This document shows, piece by piece, positions 43,225 to 53,900 of a stretch of 60,675 nucleotides of DNA (positions within the stretch are counted from its first letter, which is position 1; the number at the start of each line of letters is the position of its first letter). The stretch covers positions 1-60,675 of the forward strand of contig NZ_JHQS01000064.1 of the NCBI RefSeq assembly GCF_014843845.1, in the 5' to 3' direction. Made by a program: the position numbers and the translations under genes. A model generated the notes under the pieces. It searched no databases. It had not been told where the DNA came from and was given only the letters and a program-made list of their open reading frames with translations. This DNA is from Mesorhizobium amorphae. GTDB taxonomy: Bacteria; Pseudomonadota; Alphaproteobacteria; Rhizobiales; Rhizobiaceae.

Positions 43225-44408
43225 TTATCGTTATTTATCAATACTTTAGAAGGTGGTTCGCCACGAGGTTCGCCAATAGGTTCGCCAAGCATCGGCTTGC
43301 GCGTCACGAGACGCACGACTCGATCCATCCCCTGGACCGCCAGCCGTACCTGCGATGCCTCGCGCGAATAGAGCTCCGCATGATCGATGTCGTCGTGTCC
43401 GAGTACGTCCATGAGCTGTCTGGTGGAGGCCTCGGCCTCCGCCAGATAAACACCGAGCGACTTCCTCAGACCATGTAGGGTCAGACCCTTCGGAAGACCG
43501 GCAAGCTTGCACCAATGCGCCATCATCCCAGTCAGTGACTTGGCGGAGAAGGGCTCACCATAGCCGTTGACCAGAACGGTCTCGCCGCGCCTGTCGGTCG
43601 CATCCAGGATCTCAGACAGCATCGGTGTGATCGGCACGAAAAGCCGTTTGCCACCCGTTCGTCCCTTGTTCTTGCCCTGAACGATATCAAACCCGTCGAA
43701 GTGACGCTCGACACCATCGATGAAGACACGGCGAGTGACCCTCTGATCCCAGCGCAGGCCCGCGACGTCGCCGCGGCGGTTGCCGAGCCAAAGCGCCAAA
43801 CCGTAGCAAGTGCGTGCCGCGGTGCCGAGCTCCCAACGGCTTTCGAATTGCGCCATCGCTTCGCGCGACCAGGCTTTCCAACCGGCATATGCAGGCCGCC
43901 ACTCGACCGCCGCTGTCGGGTCGATTTCAATCCAATCTTGCCGCAATGCGACATAGACCAGCTTGCGTATGCCTACCAACAGGTGCTTAGCCTTGTGGGG
44001 TGTGGCGATGAAGCGGCCAAGAAGCTCTTCAACATGGATACGTCTGAGGTCCTTAACTGCTACGTCTCGCCAGAGGAGCGGGTGATCAGGGACCACTCGC
44101 AGATCTAGAAATTCTTCGATCAGCCGCGTGTTCTTGCGCTTGCTAGCCTCGTCAAGCGCTAGCCACTTGACCGAGATCTTCAAGCGTTGAAAGGACGCTC
44201 CAAAAGTGCCGGGGAGAGCGGCTCCAGGCATACGAACGACGGGAGCCTTAGGGACTTTCCGGCCCTCGACTGCTGCTTGGTAGGCCTCTCTGAAACCCGC
44301 CTGATTGGGGGCCGGCAGGCTAACCACACGCTCCTTCGTCCGATAGCGCCAGCGAACTTTGCCATGGCGGTCGGTGTAGGAGGAGAGGCCGGGATATTTG
44401 TCGGTCAT
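43167..44408 (-). CDS. Tyrosine recombinase (island integrase)
   Basis: 413-aa phage-type integrase. Catalytic residues seen: Arg211/212 in LGNRRGDVAGL, His312-x-x-Arg315 in HGLRKS, His338 in LGHDD and the nucleophile Tyr347 in ELYSREA. An N-terminal SAM-like binding domain precedes the catalytic part. The C-terminal tail has a GEPIGEPRGEP repeat (triplicated GGTTCGCCA at DNA level). Its last 18 residues, from about G396, and the stop codon are antisense to the tRNA gene. It should integrate and excise the island at the tRNA 3' end. It is preceded by an HTH gene, possibly its excisionase. Confidence 0.93.
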   Translation of the reverse strand: MTDKYPGLSSYTDRHGKVRWRYRTKERVVSLPAPNQAGFREAYQAAVEGRKVPKAPVVRMPGAALPGTFGASFQRLKISVKWLALDEASKRKNTRLIEEFLDLRVVPDHPLLWRDVAVKDLRRIHVEELLGRFIATPHKAKHLLVGIRKLVYVALRQDWIEIDPTAAVEWRPAYAGWKAWSREAMAQFESRWELGTAARTCYGLALWLGNRRGDVAGLRWDQRVTRRVFIDGVERHFDGFDIVQGKNKGRTGGKRLFVPITPMLSEILDATDRRGETVLVNGYGEPFSAKSLTGMMAHWCKLAGLPKGLTLHGLRKSLGVYLAEAEASTRQLMDVLGHDDIDHAELYSREASQVRLAVQGMDRVVRLVTRKPMLGEPIGEPRGEPPSKVLINNDNGGPGGTRTPNQAVMSRRL

Positions 44409-44420
44409 GGCAGAATGAAT

Positions 44421-44669
44421 CTATTCCCTGCGATGATTCCCTTGCAACAGGAAGTCGACGATATTTTCTTCATCGTCTCCAGGTAGTTCGCCAAAGGCCG
44501 CTTCGAGTTTGAGCCGATCCCAAATCACGCGACCGTCAACTTTCTTCGGCTTCGGCATGCGGCGGTCAGCAACCATCTGGTCGAATTTGGTTATGCCCAC
44601 GCCAACATATCGGGCGGCTTCTTCGCGTGAGAGGCCGCGAGGAGGGTAGGAGAGGGTGTCGCTTTTCAC
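44421..44669 (-). CDS. Small HTH protein, excisionase-like
   Basis: About 82 aa from a GTG at 44669 (the frame remains open to an ATG at 44864, giving 147 aa, but codons there look non-coding). It contains an AlpA/excisionase-type winged HTH: GLSREEAARYVGVGITKFDQMVADRRMPKPKKVDGRVIWDRLKLEAAF. Such proteins act as recombination directionality factors or regulators of an adjacent integrase, which begins 12 bp downstream on the same strand. The role in this island is inferred. Confidence 0.7.
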   Translation of the reverse strand: MKSDTLSYPPRGLSREEAARYVGVGITKFDQMVADRRMPKPKKVDGRVIWDRLKLEAAFGELPGDDEENIVDFLLQGNHRRE

Positions 44670-45049
44670 CGCTTCATCCAAGGTTCTACAAATAAGACCG
44701 GCCACGGCTAACCCCCAATGATCATGGAAGGAAGAGAGCTCCGCGGTTTGTTCGGCAAATCGCGGTCGCGACCTGTAAATAGGATAGCCGCCTACGGTCA
44801 CTGCCTCGTCGATTGTCAAGGTCCGGGGTTGGTAGCGGTAGGGCGCTACAAGCGCTCCCCACATTCGGAATGGGTGCCGTTCTCATATCGGGTCGCGTCG
44901 TAGCGATCGCCGGCCCCATCGCAGTCTTCGCCGCTTGCTAAAAGCAGACATCATTCGGACTGCATCAAAAACTCTGCGGCTTCACAAAGCAGACACGACA
45001 CGCCAACGTCGCGTAGTATTCGGACACACCACGTTTTGCGAGGCATGCG
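44670..45049. other. Intergenic region before the Avs-like gene
   Basis: 380-bp gap that may hold divergent promoters. The repeats AAAGCAGACA (44942 and 44985) and ATTCGGAC (44954 and 45018) recur, but I see no clear operator. GCGAGG at 45038-45043 is a plausible ribosome site for the TTG at 45050. Confidence 0.4.
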
Positions 45050-48000
45050 TTGGCAAATCCAACGATTAAGTCAACAGCCATCGTTCGCGCAGGCTACGAG
45101 TTTCAAGACCTCGTCGGGATCGAGACCTTGATCCGATTCTACCGCGAACCTCACCTTTTTGATTGGGTCATGTTGGAGGCTGATGCCGACGCTTACGGAT
45201 CCCTCGACGACGTAATCGCGGCCCGTTCAGATGGAACATTTGAGTTTACGCAGGTGAAGTTCACGGTCGACGCCGAAAAGTATTATCTCGATTGGGATTG
45301 GCTTTTAGCAAAAAAGCCGAACGGCACGTCGATGATTAGCAAGTGGGCAAAGTCTCTATCGAGAGTTCGTACACTGGGGCCGGTTCGTTCATGTTCTTTG
45401 CGGACGAACCGCATACCCTCCGATTCGTTCAAAGCGGCACTAGATGGACTGCGAATAGACCCGACCCGGCTCGATCTGCCGGTCAAAGCTCGGTTCGAGG
45501 AGGAGTGCGGCGGAGCTGGTGAAGCCGCAGCTTTTCTAAACGCTTTCGAATTTAGGTCTCTGTCTGAAAGTTTGGACAGCCTCGAAGCCCGCATCAGGCT
45601 AGAGCTTGTCCCTTCCGACCTTTTGCCGGGCGGCTGGTCGTTTTTTCGTGACCAAGTACGACGTTGGGCGATTAGGCGTGACGAACCGCCTGGTGGCAGG
45701 ATACTTCACAAGCATCTCGCTCAGATCATTACGCGGCAGCGCGCCGAGCCCATTCGGCAAGACTTCTTGGTACCTCCGGCATACACGCTCCCAAGCGACC
45801 AATTCCACCAGCACTTCCTGGCACGAATCGCTGATCCCAAGACGCCAACCACGATCCTGTGGGGCACACCAGGTCGGGGAAAGAGCACATACCTCAGCTA
45901 CCTTACTGGCGAGCTTCGCAACAATGGCAAACCGGTCATTCGCCATCACTACTTCCTGTCCGGCGACGATACAGCAGATCGCATTTCGTATTCGGAGATC
46001 TCACACTCTCTCACCAATCAGCTGATCGACAGATATCCGGAATCCGTTCCGGACCAGATCGAGGACGCGGACAAACTACAGAGCACCCTTGCTTCGGTCG
46101 CTCGCCATTTCGAGGAGCAGGGTGAGAGATTGTACGTCATAATCGATGGCCTTGATCATGTTTGGCGTGACTATCAGAAGGTGGATCAACTCAACTACCT
46201 CTTCAGTCAATTGATTCCGCTTCCCGCTAACGTCAGTCTCATAGTCGGCACACAACGAGTTCCAAGAGGTCAATTGCCAAGTCGCTTGCTGGCCAATACT
46301 TCGGGCAGCGACTGGGTCGCTATACCGCCGATGGATACGCTCGCCGTTCACCATTGGGTTGATGCGCAAGATAAGGCTGGACGTCTCATTATCCGGGGCG
46401 AACCGGATGGAAAGGAACGTGGCGATTCCGTTGTGGCCATATCGAAAGCATTCTACGAGATATCACACGGTCACCCTCTTCATCTGATTTATGCATTTGA
46501 AACCTTAGCCCGCACGGGGGCTTCTGTTGATGCCGAACAAGTCGCATTGCTCCCGCCTTGTCCTGAGGGCGATATCCAAAATTACTATGCAAATCTTTGG
46601 GACAAACTCAGCGCAACAGGGCGCGAGATTCTACATGCGTTGTCAGGATCCGAGTTCAATTGGCCCGGGCTAGGAATTCGCCAGTGTTTGGGAAACTACG
46701 AGGAGATCGGATTTCTGCTTGAGGCGCGAAGCTCCGGAATGCTGCCCTTTCACGGCAGTATTCTCGCGTACGTCCGAGAGCGCTCTGATCATGTGGAGAG
46801 TTTCCAATCACTGCTCCCTCGTATCATCGCATGGCTTGAAGTGGATGCACCTGCCTATTGGCGTTGGGGATGGCTGTGGCTTTCGAAAGCCAAACTTGGT
46901 GACTTCGCGCCACTGATGGCGGGGGTGTCACGGGAATGGGCAGTGTCGTCCCTCGCGCATGGCTGGCCGGAACGACAAATCATTCGAATTTTCTCCGAGG
47001 CAGAGGAGTACGCCTTTCGGCAGCTCGACCTTCCTGTCGCAGTGGCACTACGCTCGATCAAAACGCGCGTGATGAATGCGCGAGATTTTCAGATCCAGGA
47101 CTATTCACTGTTTGAGGAAGCGGCCATTCGTTCGTCGAACAACGAGCAGCAGCTGAAGAGCATGTTCGACGACCTCGCCGCGCTTTCTGAGGCAGAGGTC
47201 GCCATGCTTCCTCGCGCCGCGTCTCCGGACCTGTCTGAAGAGATTGTGGAGGGCTGCGAACTGGAGCTCGAGCGCAGAATCGATGTTTGGCTCGAGCTCC
47301 GCCACCGGCCGGACGGCGAATTCAGAACACTCGCGCGTCGCTACCTTGATCTAGTAGCCCTTAGTTCCGCGCCTCGCATTACTCGAGTGTGGAATTTTCT
47401 GCAGCGATTTCGCGAACCCGCCGAGGAGATTCGATACTTTGGCGAACGGTTAATGGCTTCGAATCGCTATGATGCACTGCTTGAGTTGAGGGCTAAACTA
47501 GCGGATCCTAGGTGGATTGCCGAACGTGCAGAGATCGACGATCAGATTTTGCGCGTTGCGTGCGCGCTTGGTGCCAACCCATTCACCCGAATAAACTTTG
47601 AGGGCGGCGAGCTAAGCCCGCTCTATGCGAGTTGGTGCGGACTCCATAAGCATATTGTAGCGAACCGCGTGCGCCATCCCCCAGTTCCCACCAACTTGGT
47701 GCGGGATCGCTATGGCTATGGCATCGACACCACATTGGTAGGCTTCATCGAGGTTCTGTTTTTTGCTGCTCTAGCGCATTCTCTCCGCGGAACTTCCGCC
47801 GAACCATTCCAGTACCCGGCCTTGCCGCGCGAGGGGCTTGGTTGGCTGGGGGAAGCATTCGACCTAGTGGTCCGCATTGCAGACGAGGTCGGTACGCGAC
47901 AACTCCCCGCGGACCTGTCCGCGCCGTTTGTGGGCGCAGAGCACATCATCCCGGTGTTTCATGGCCGAGCCGGCGCAACGGAAAACGATCAAGCGCAGTA

Positions 48001-49408
48001 TCGGTCATTTGCTGCGGCACTGCGTAGGATAGCTTTCGACCTCCATCTTATCGGCAGGACAGCAGGCACAACGCTCGTAGGCATTCACGTCCTCGCAAAG
48101 GCGCGTACCTCAGCCCATTGGAGCGATGAGCTGTGGTTGGAGAAGGTAGCGGACTTGGGTCGGCCAACGATGACCGCCGAGGCCGCGTTGGAGATGATGG
48201 CAAGCGACGCCATCAAAGTAGGCGCAACAGTCTCGGTCTTCAACGAGAGGTCTGGAGGGTGGGCTCTTCGCGCTCGTGTCGCCGCGATCCATGGACTGTC
48301 GGAGGCGTCGACGTTCGCACACCGAGCAGCAGATTGCCTTTTGGGCTACGGATACCGGAAAGACCCGTGGATATTTGATGTTCTGGGCGCCGTTGAGGTC
48401 GTGCATGACCCGACGGCAAGCCCGGCGCTTGCGTGGATATCGACGCTAGTCCCGATTGTTGATCAGATCACTGAATTCACGGACGGCTCAGGCACCAATC
48501 ACGCGCGCAGCGAGATCATACGGGTCACTGCTAGGACCTATCCGGATCGCCTTCCGATCTTCTTTCAACGGCATGTCGAAGAAGAAGAATGGAGCTATGC
48601 GGACGAGTGCCTGCGTCAAGTGGGAAGTGTATTGTCGTTGGACACTCCCGAAATCGCAGCGCTGCTAAGCACCTTTCTCGACCCGCGTGTCTTGGGGACG
48701 CTTGAGCAGCGGGCAAAAGGTGATGTCAAGGCAAAGGAACTGCTTGATGACCAGATTCGGTTTCTTGGCGGTAAACCGACAGATCACTCCGACCACTACC
48801 GATCAGGTGACACCCAACTCCCTGAGGAAAAGCCAATAGTTGGAGCGCGAGGCCCCAACGAGTTCGATGCTGTTGTGGCTGATACAACCGGGTCGTACGA
48901 TCACCACAATCGCAAAAGCTATTTTGAGAAGTGGCTGGGGATTCACAAGGAGGCCGGCAAAGGGAAGGAAGCTCTCGAGTCAGTTAGGAAATACTTTCGG
49001 GCCAAACGAGAAACGTATGGTGCTAATGATGTTCTCGATGCAGCAGTTGAAGTGAGCATGGAGGTCGAAGGCCGAGAGGCTGCATACGAATGGCTCGTTA
49101 AAGCACATATCGAGCGCCTCGGTTGGCAAAGCAACTGGACATCACGTGATGAGGTCATGGCTCGGCTACACTTTTCTGCCGAGAACTATCCCGAGCGATG
49201 GAAGCAATACATCGTTGACACCTCGGAACCTCCTGAATTCTACAGAACACGCGGCTACGGGCTAACTATCGGTGCGAAATATCTGGTTGAGTTTCTCCTG
49301 CTCGTCGGTCAACGCGATCTTGCTACTCGGATAGTTGACGCGATGGTCAAGACCATCGTCGACGAAGTCCATGATTTGCAAATACCCGAGGCCACATGGT
49401 TCCGTTGA
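45050..49408 (+). CDS. Avs-like nuclease-STAND NTPase (large subunit)
   Basis: 1452-aa protein. N-terminal PD-(D/E)xK nuclease-like segment of the Cap4/DUF4297 style: RAGYEFQDLVGIETL, E43 in MLEADAD, D53-D54, then E65-F-T-Q68-V-K70. A P-loop NTPase follows: Walker A GTPGRGKST (272-280) and Walker B-like VIIDGLDHVW (about 363-372), as in STAND proteins. Residues about 550-1452 form a long, mostly helical region without a named domain, in the place of the Avs sensor. Avs proteins detect phage proteins, oligomerise and cut DNA; this role is inferred. It starts at TTG 45050. The stop overlaps the start of the next gene (TGATG). Codons are less GC-rich than in the chromosome. Confidence 0.8.
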   Translation: MANPTIKSTAIVRAGYEFQDLVGIETLIRFYREPHLFDWVMLEADADAYGSLDDVIAARSDGTFEFTQVKFTVDAEKYYLDWDWLLAKKPNGTSMISKWAKSLSRVRTLGPVRSCSLRTNRIPSDSFKAALDGLRIDPTRLDLPVKARFEEECGGAGEAAAFLNAFEFRSLSESLDSLEARIRLELVPSDLLPGGWSFFRDQVRRWAIRRDEPPGGRILHKHLAQIITRQRAEPIRQDFLVPPAYTLPSDQFHQHFLARIADPKTPTTILWGTPGRGKSTYLSYLTGELRNNGKPVIRHHYFLSGDDTADRISYSEISHSLTNQLIDRYPESVPDQIEDADKLQSTLASVARHFEEQGERLYVIIDGLDHVWRDYQKVDQLNYLFSQLIPLPANVSLIVGTQRVPRGQLPSRLLANTSGSDWVAIPPMDTLAVHHWVDAQDKAGRLIIRGEPDGKERGDSVVAISKAFYEISHGHPLHLIYAFETLARTGASVDAEQVALLPPCPEGDIQNYYANLWDKLSATGREILHALSGSEFNWPGLGIRQCLGNYEEIGFLLEARSSGMLPFHGSILAYVRERSDHVESFQSLLPRIIAWLEVDAPAYWRWGWLWLSKAKLGDFAPLMAGVSREWAVSSLAHGWPERQIIRIFSEAEEYAFRQLDLPVAVALRSIKTRVMNARDFQIQDYSLFEEAAIRSSNNEQQLKSMFDDLAALSEAEVAMLPRAASPDLSEEIVEGCELELERRIDVWLELRHRPDGEFRTLARRYLDLVALSSAPRITRVWNFLQRFREPAEEIRYFGERLMASNRYDALLELRAKLADPRWIAERAEIDDQILRVACALGANPFTRINFEGGELSPLYASWCGLHKHIVANRVRHPPVPTNLVRDRYGYGIDTTLVGFIEVLFFAALAHSLRGTSAEPFQYPALPREGLGWLGEAFDLVVRIADEVGTRQLPADLSAPFVGAEHIIPVFHGRAGATENDQAQYRSFAAALRRIAFDLHLIGRTAGTTLVGIHVLAKARTSAHWSDELWLEKVADLGRPTMTAEAALEMMASDAIKVGATVSVFNERSGGWALRARVAAIHGLSEASTFAHRAADCLLGYGYRKDPWIFDVLGAVEVVHDPTASPALAWISTLVPIVDQITEFTDGSGTNHARSEIIRVTARTYPDRLPIFFQRHVEEEEWSYADECLRQVGSVLSLDTPEIAALLSTFLDPRVLGTLEQRAKGDVKAKELLDDQIRFLGGKPTDHSDHYRSGDTQLPEEKPIVGARGPNEFDAVVADTTGSYDHHNRKSYFEKWLGIHKEAGKGKEALESVRKYFRAKRETYGANDVLDAAVEVSMEVEGREAAYEWLVKAHIERLGWQSNWTSRDEVMARLHFSAENYPERWKQYIVDTSEPPEFYRTRGYGLTIGAKYLVEFLLLVGQRDLATRIVDAMVKTIVDEVHDLQIPEATWFR

Positions 49409-50835
49409 TGACCGAGCGCGAATCAGCCATGGAGATGCTCCTTGAGCGACTGCGTTGGCCAGTCAAAATGGTGCGCTGGAAAACCGCCAAGGCAATACGA
49501 TCTCTCCTCCTGAATGACGAGAGCCGTGCGATCGCGACGAAGGCGTTACTCGCTTGGGTGGCCGCTAGGAACCTGGAAAGCGAGGTGATATCCGGCCTCA
49601 GCGTCCTAATGGTCTCGCCTCACGAAGTTCGTCCTCCATTCGACGACCTGGAAACGTCCATAAACAGGCCCTCAATGGCCGCGGACTTTCTGCTGCACGA
49701 GATGTACGGCATGAGCACGGGCAGATGGTACTCCGCCCACAGTAGTTCTGCTCCTGCGGATTTCGCGGCCGAGAGCTACTTTTACGAGCACAAGACAGCG
49801 CAGGTGCCCCCGGCCCTGGAGCACGAGCTGAATTACCTTGAGGAGCGAACGGGATTGCCCTTCCTCCGACAGTGGGCGTTCGAGTGGACGGCGCTAAGGA
49901 CGCAGCTCCAAGCTGGGTATACACGCTATCCAACATACTTTGGCGATTTTGGACTTCAACGCGAGGGAATCGTTGGACAGTTCATCCAACGTCAGGGCGA
50001 ACTCTACCGCTCTGCCTATCAACGAACGCTCGCTTGCGCAGCCGACGAGTGGGGTGTTCCGTTTCACTCGGTCGCCCCATTTGCCACATATGGCGTGCCA
50101 GCTCTCCCCGGCCTTTTCGAGGTAGAGCCAGCTGCGAGACCGGCGTGGCTACCTTCGATTGATGCGGCAGAGCTTCAAAATAATGATCTGGCGAGCACCG
50201 CCCGCGCACTAATCGCGCTCCAGCCGAAAGACGATTTCCAAGTTGTCCAGATGCGGATTCCATTCGATCGATCTTTCGACGAATTCGGCGAACTGGAAAT
50301 TGCAGCCTATTTTGCGAGCGATGATTTCGCGCTGGGAGATAATCAGCTTCTGAAGGATGACGGGCAGCTGCTTGAATCCAGGCATTATCATTTCGACATG
50401 CCTCGTTCGCACCTCAAACCCCGGGGGGACGTTGGAAAGCGAGGCAGTGCGCTGTCCGCGTGCTGCGATGAATATCCAATGATCCATGGCTATTGGCACG
50501 ACGAGTATTATCAGCGGGGCCTTTCACTGCCGGCGCCCTATTGTTTCGAGCAGCCGACGTTTCAGCGGGCACGACCGGATGGCATTCATCTCAGCATTGG
50601 GGACGAAGAAGTTGGATCCACGGCAATTTGGCATGATGCCTGGACGCCATTGTATGGGCCAAACTCTGCAACCCGGTGTGGAACAATCACCAGGATTCGG
50701 CGATCTCAGCTAACGGCGGCTACGGTGCGACTGGGCAAAAAAGTTGGCTGGTTTGTTAGATTGTCCAGGATGGAAAAGTCTGAGGGCGGTTACGACCGAT
50801 CACCAAAAGACGTATCGACGTTCGTCCATCTCTGA
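49408..50835 (+). CDS. Partner of the Avs-like protein, unknown fold
   Basis: 475-aa protein (479 aa if starting at ATG 49396). The ATG at 49408 shares its A with the previous stop codon (TGATG), so it is translationally coupled. The first 70 residues (RESAMEMLLERLRWPVKMVRWKTAKAIRSLL) look like one or two HEAT repeats; the rest has no recognisable motif, no membrane helix and no signal. Together with the 1452-aa gene it totals about 1930 aa, close to a full-length long Avs protein. It may be a detached C-terminal sensor half, or a separate subunit. Function unknown. Confidence 0.72.
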   Translation: MTERESAMEMLLERLRWPVKMVRWKTAKAIRSLLLNDESRAIATKALLAWVAARNLESEVISGLSVLMVSPHEVRPPFDDLETSINRPSMAADFLLHEMYGMSTGRWYSAHSSSAPADFAAESYFYEHKTAQVPPALEHELNYLEERTGLPFLRQWAFEWTALRTQLQAGYTRYPTYFGDFGLQREGIVGQFIQRQGELYRSAYQRTLACAADEWGVPFHSVAPFATYGVPALPGLFEVEPAARPAWLPSIDAAELQNNDLASTARALIALQPKDDFQVVQMRIPFDRSFDEFGELEIAAYFASDDFALGDNQLLKDDGQLLESRHYHFDMPRSHLKPRGDVGKRGSALSACCDEYPMIHGYWHDEYYQRGLSLPAPYCFEQPTFQRARPDGIHLSIGDEEVGSTAIWHDAWTPLYGPNSATRCGTITRIRRSQLTAATVRLGKKVGWFVRLSRMEKSEGGYDRSPKDVSTFVHL

Positions 50836-50984
50836 GCAATGCGGACCGCGCGGCTCTAGCGAGAGAACGATGGGTGTATTCAAGCGGCGAACCTGGCCGA
50901 TAGACGGGCCGGAACTCAAGCTGGCGCTCGCAGCCAACACCTTTCCGTTGCACGTGGTACTCCAGCAGGCCCATTGAGGATTGA

Positions 50985-53900
50985 TCAGCCACCGCCCTGA
51001 ACGATGGCGATCTCGGACAGCAATTCCGCGGCGGATGAGACTCCACGGTCCGCAAGGCGAGCTGCCGCTGCACGGAACCTCTTTACGTGAATTCGCCGCG
51101 CGCTCTTGTCGCTGCCTGACCAGAGCAGGAGAAGAATTTCGCCCGTAGCGTCACCCATTCCGGATTGCCAATACTGGGAGTCGGTTGCGTGTGCATCCAA
51201 TATCGCCTCCAACCAATCGAGCCCTGGAGACGGTGTAAAGGCAGACCCTGCTTGCGCGATCAACCTCCGCACGATCGATGCTGCGAAGCGGTAGCGTGCG
51301 CAGTTGGTAACCCATTCATGGACGAGCCCCGCCAGTTCCTTCGCGCGCGGCCATTCAGGTGGGAAGATCGGAAGCGAGTAGAGAGCGAACGCGGCGGCGG
51401 TGAGTGCTGTTTCATCAGGATCGTATCGAGGCCCAGCCTCGTTGCGAGCCTGCTCGAAGATCGGTTGCGAGGCGGCACGCCATACCGTCTCGAAGCTTGA
51501 GTCCACCGGTCGGTCTGCGACAATCAAGGTATTGCCGAAGGCATTCAGCAGGTGCGCAAGGACATCGCTACGCGTCTTTCCGTCCGGAATAGACGTAGCC
51601 GGCAGGACGAACTTGGCCACTGCCTCATCGGACGGGATAAGTGCTGCGAGCCTGCCGGCGATGCCGCCTAACGTCATCTCCCATTCCATGCGCCGCGTCG
51701 CGCCATAGCTACGGCTGCTGTCCTGGAATTCCATGAAGGATGCGTACCAGCGCAGGGCGTCGGACACATAGGTGACCAGGATTTCGCGTAGCTCAGAAAC
51801 CTGGCATATCGCCTCGATGTCGAGGCCCGACCATAACGCACTTGCGCGGTACGTATCGAACTGCGACTCAGGATCGCCCGCGCATGGGTTCGATGCGCCC
51901 CCCGCGACAAACGTCTCCGCCACTGGCAAAGGGAAGACCGGAACCAAGATCTCGCCTCGATCGATTGCGTCAAGAGCTAGGTCGATTGCCCCTAGGGATC
52001 GCTCGGCTCGCGACGTCCTCATCTTCTCCTCAAAGTTGGCATCGAACGGATGCCAGCTGTAAAGCATCGACTCAGCGCTCACTGCGAGCCCAGCCGCACA
52101 CACTTCCAGACGGGCCGACGCCCCTGCCGCCGCAGGCTCTAGTGCTGCCTTCGCGATGTCGCGGAAGGGACTGGCGATGAGACCCAGCCAAATACGCATG
52201 AGCTCGCGGGCGGCGAGACCGCGCATGGCAAGAGCACCCAAGCCCCTCGCCGCGGAAGCGGCAGGATCTTCGCTGAGAACTGTTTCCTCAAAGTGGATGG
52301 GGCTCGATTGGTGGTCGATGGCGGCAGCACGAGAGAACACGGAGACAAGCCATTCCCATTCAGCCGAGACGAGATCAGCTTCACCATGCATTGCCACCGC
52401 AGCTGCAACCGCCGCGACTCCCTGCGATCTGATGAGAAATGCCGGATCAATGTCTAGCGCATGATCGAACAAGTCGGGCGCGTCCATTTGCTTGGCGATT
52501 GGCAAGGCCTCCAGGAACGTCTGCCCGCTATGCGTCTTGCCGGCCCTCCCATCGCCGAACGCCCAATCGAGGAGTTTCCCGCTCTGCTCCATTGCCTCAT
52601 GTCGGTCGAGCACTTCTGCTGCGCGCTCGCTCAGATTCTCGGGTGGCGCATATCCGATACGAATGGTTCTCTCATCTGGCTCCCTCACAAATTGCCAGTT
52701 CTTCGGATCTGCCTTGGCGCGCCAGCTTTCCAGTTCCTGGTCAAGCTCAGCGCGGGCATCAGGGTCTTCTAGTTCCTCGTCAAAAGCGGCAAGGTCGCCG
52801 ACGTTCCAAGCGCCGACAGCAGTTGCAAAGGCTTGCTTTAAGTCGCTGTCGCCGACCAGGTGAAGAGGTGCGATCAGGCCCTCGACAAGAGAAGGCTGAC
52901 GATCGCGACGCTCGCGGACCACTACGGCCGTCCGATAGGCATGCTCGTCTCCTGGCCGCCACCCGATCCGGAAAGCGGTGCCACGCCGATCTTCCAGCGA
53001 CAATCTGAGGTCATAGCTCCACAGCCTTGGCTGCACCAACAGCGGCAGCACCTGATTTAAGACTTCCAGGGATGCTCTGTCTTTGGCTGCGGCAAGACAG
53101 AGACTCGCGGATGCAACAAGGTGGCTGGAATCCAGAACCTTCGCGCAAAGTTGCCCCACGGGCCTTCCCGCCTCGACCTGCTTCGCCATCCAACCGTCGG
53201 CCGCAAGAAACAGCGAACCAAGCAGCTTCGGGCCAAGTAGTCCGCAGGACCATTTGAACACGTGCTGGTCGCCCCAAAGCGCAGCTTCGATGCCTTCGAT
53301 GGCAAGCGCAAGCGGCCGCGGCTTCAGCCCTCTGCTCGCCTCCCGCCTACGCCACACAGCGGCCGCGGCGGCGCTAAGCGCACCCATCAAGCGGAGTGCT
53401 TGATCCTCGTCGGCGGCAAACAGCAGATCGCAGCCGGCGCGCGATGGCGAGGTCGGGAAGAGCCGACCCTGATCCCTGATCCCGTCGCTCCGCTCTACGC
53501 CATAGTCGAGGGGTTTTTCGGGATCATGTGGCAGAATCATTTTTGCGATGACGAGGTCAACGTATCGCTTCGCCAAGACCGTCGGTATGACGCCAGGCGT
53601 CTCCACGAACTCCGCCCCGCCGCGACCACCGGTGGCGATTAGATCGCTCAGATAGGCGTCAACATCAGCCACGGCGTCGGCAGCGCCATTGGCAATGGCG
53701 GTCCTCAGCAGCTTGCGCACCGGGTCGGCCGAACCCGATCGTTCAGCGCCATACTCCATCAGGAGCCGTGAACGTTCCTCCCAGTCGTCGAGCGGCATTG
53801 CGTGGATGGCGTCCAACTCACGCAGCCACGCCACGCACTGCGCTACAATCCTTCCGCTGGGCTCATGCCCATGCGCCCCGAGGCGCAACCAAATGAGCGC

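Noticed and set aside
44942..45025. Repeated AAAGCAGACA and ATTCGGAC upstream of the Avs-like gene
   Set aside because: Only short matches with unequal spacing and no dyad; could be chance, so not called an operator.
50836..50984. Possible small ORF (MGVFKRRTWPIDGP...) between the two giant genes
   Set aside because: About 36 codons, no ribosome site, no family resemblance; treated as spacer.
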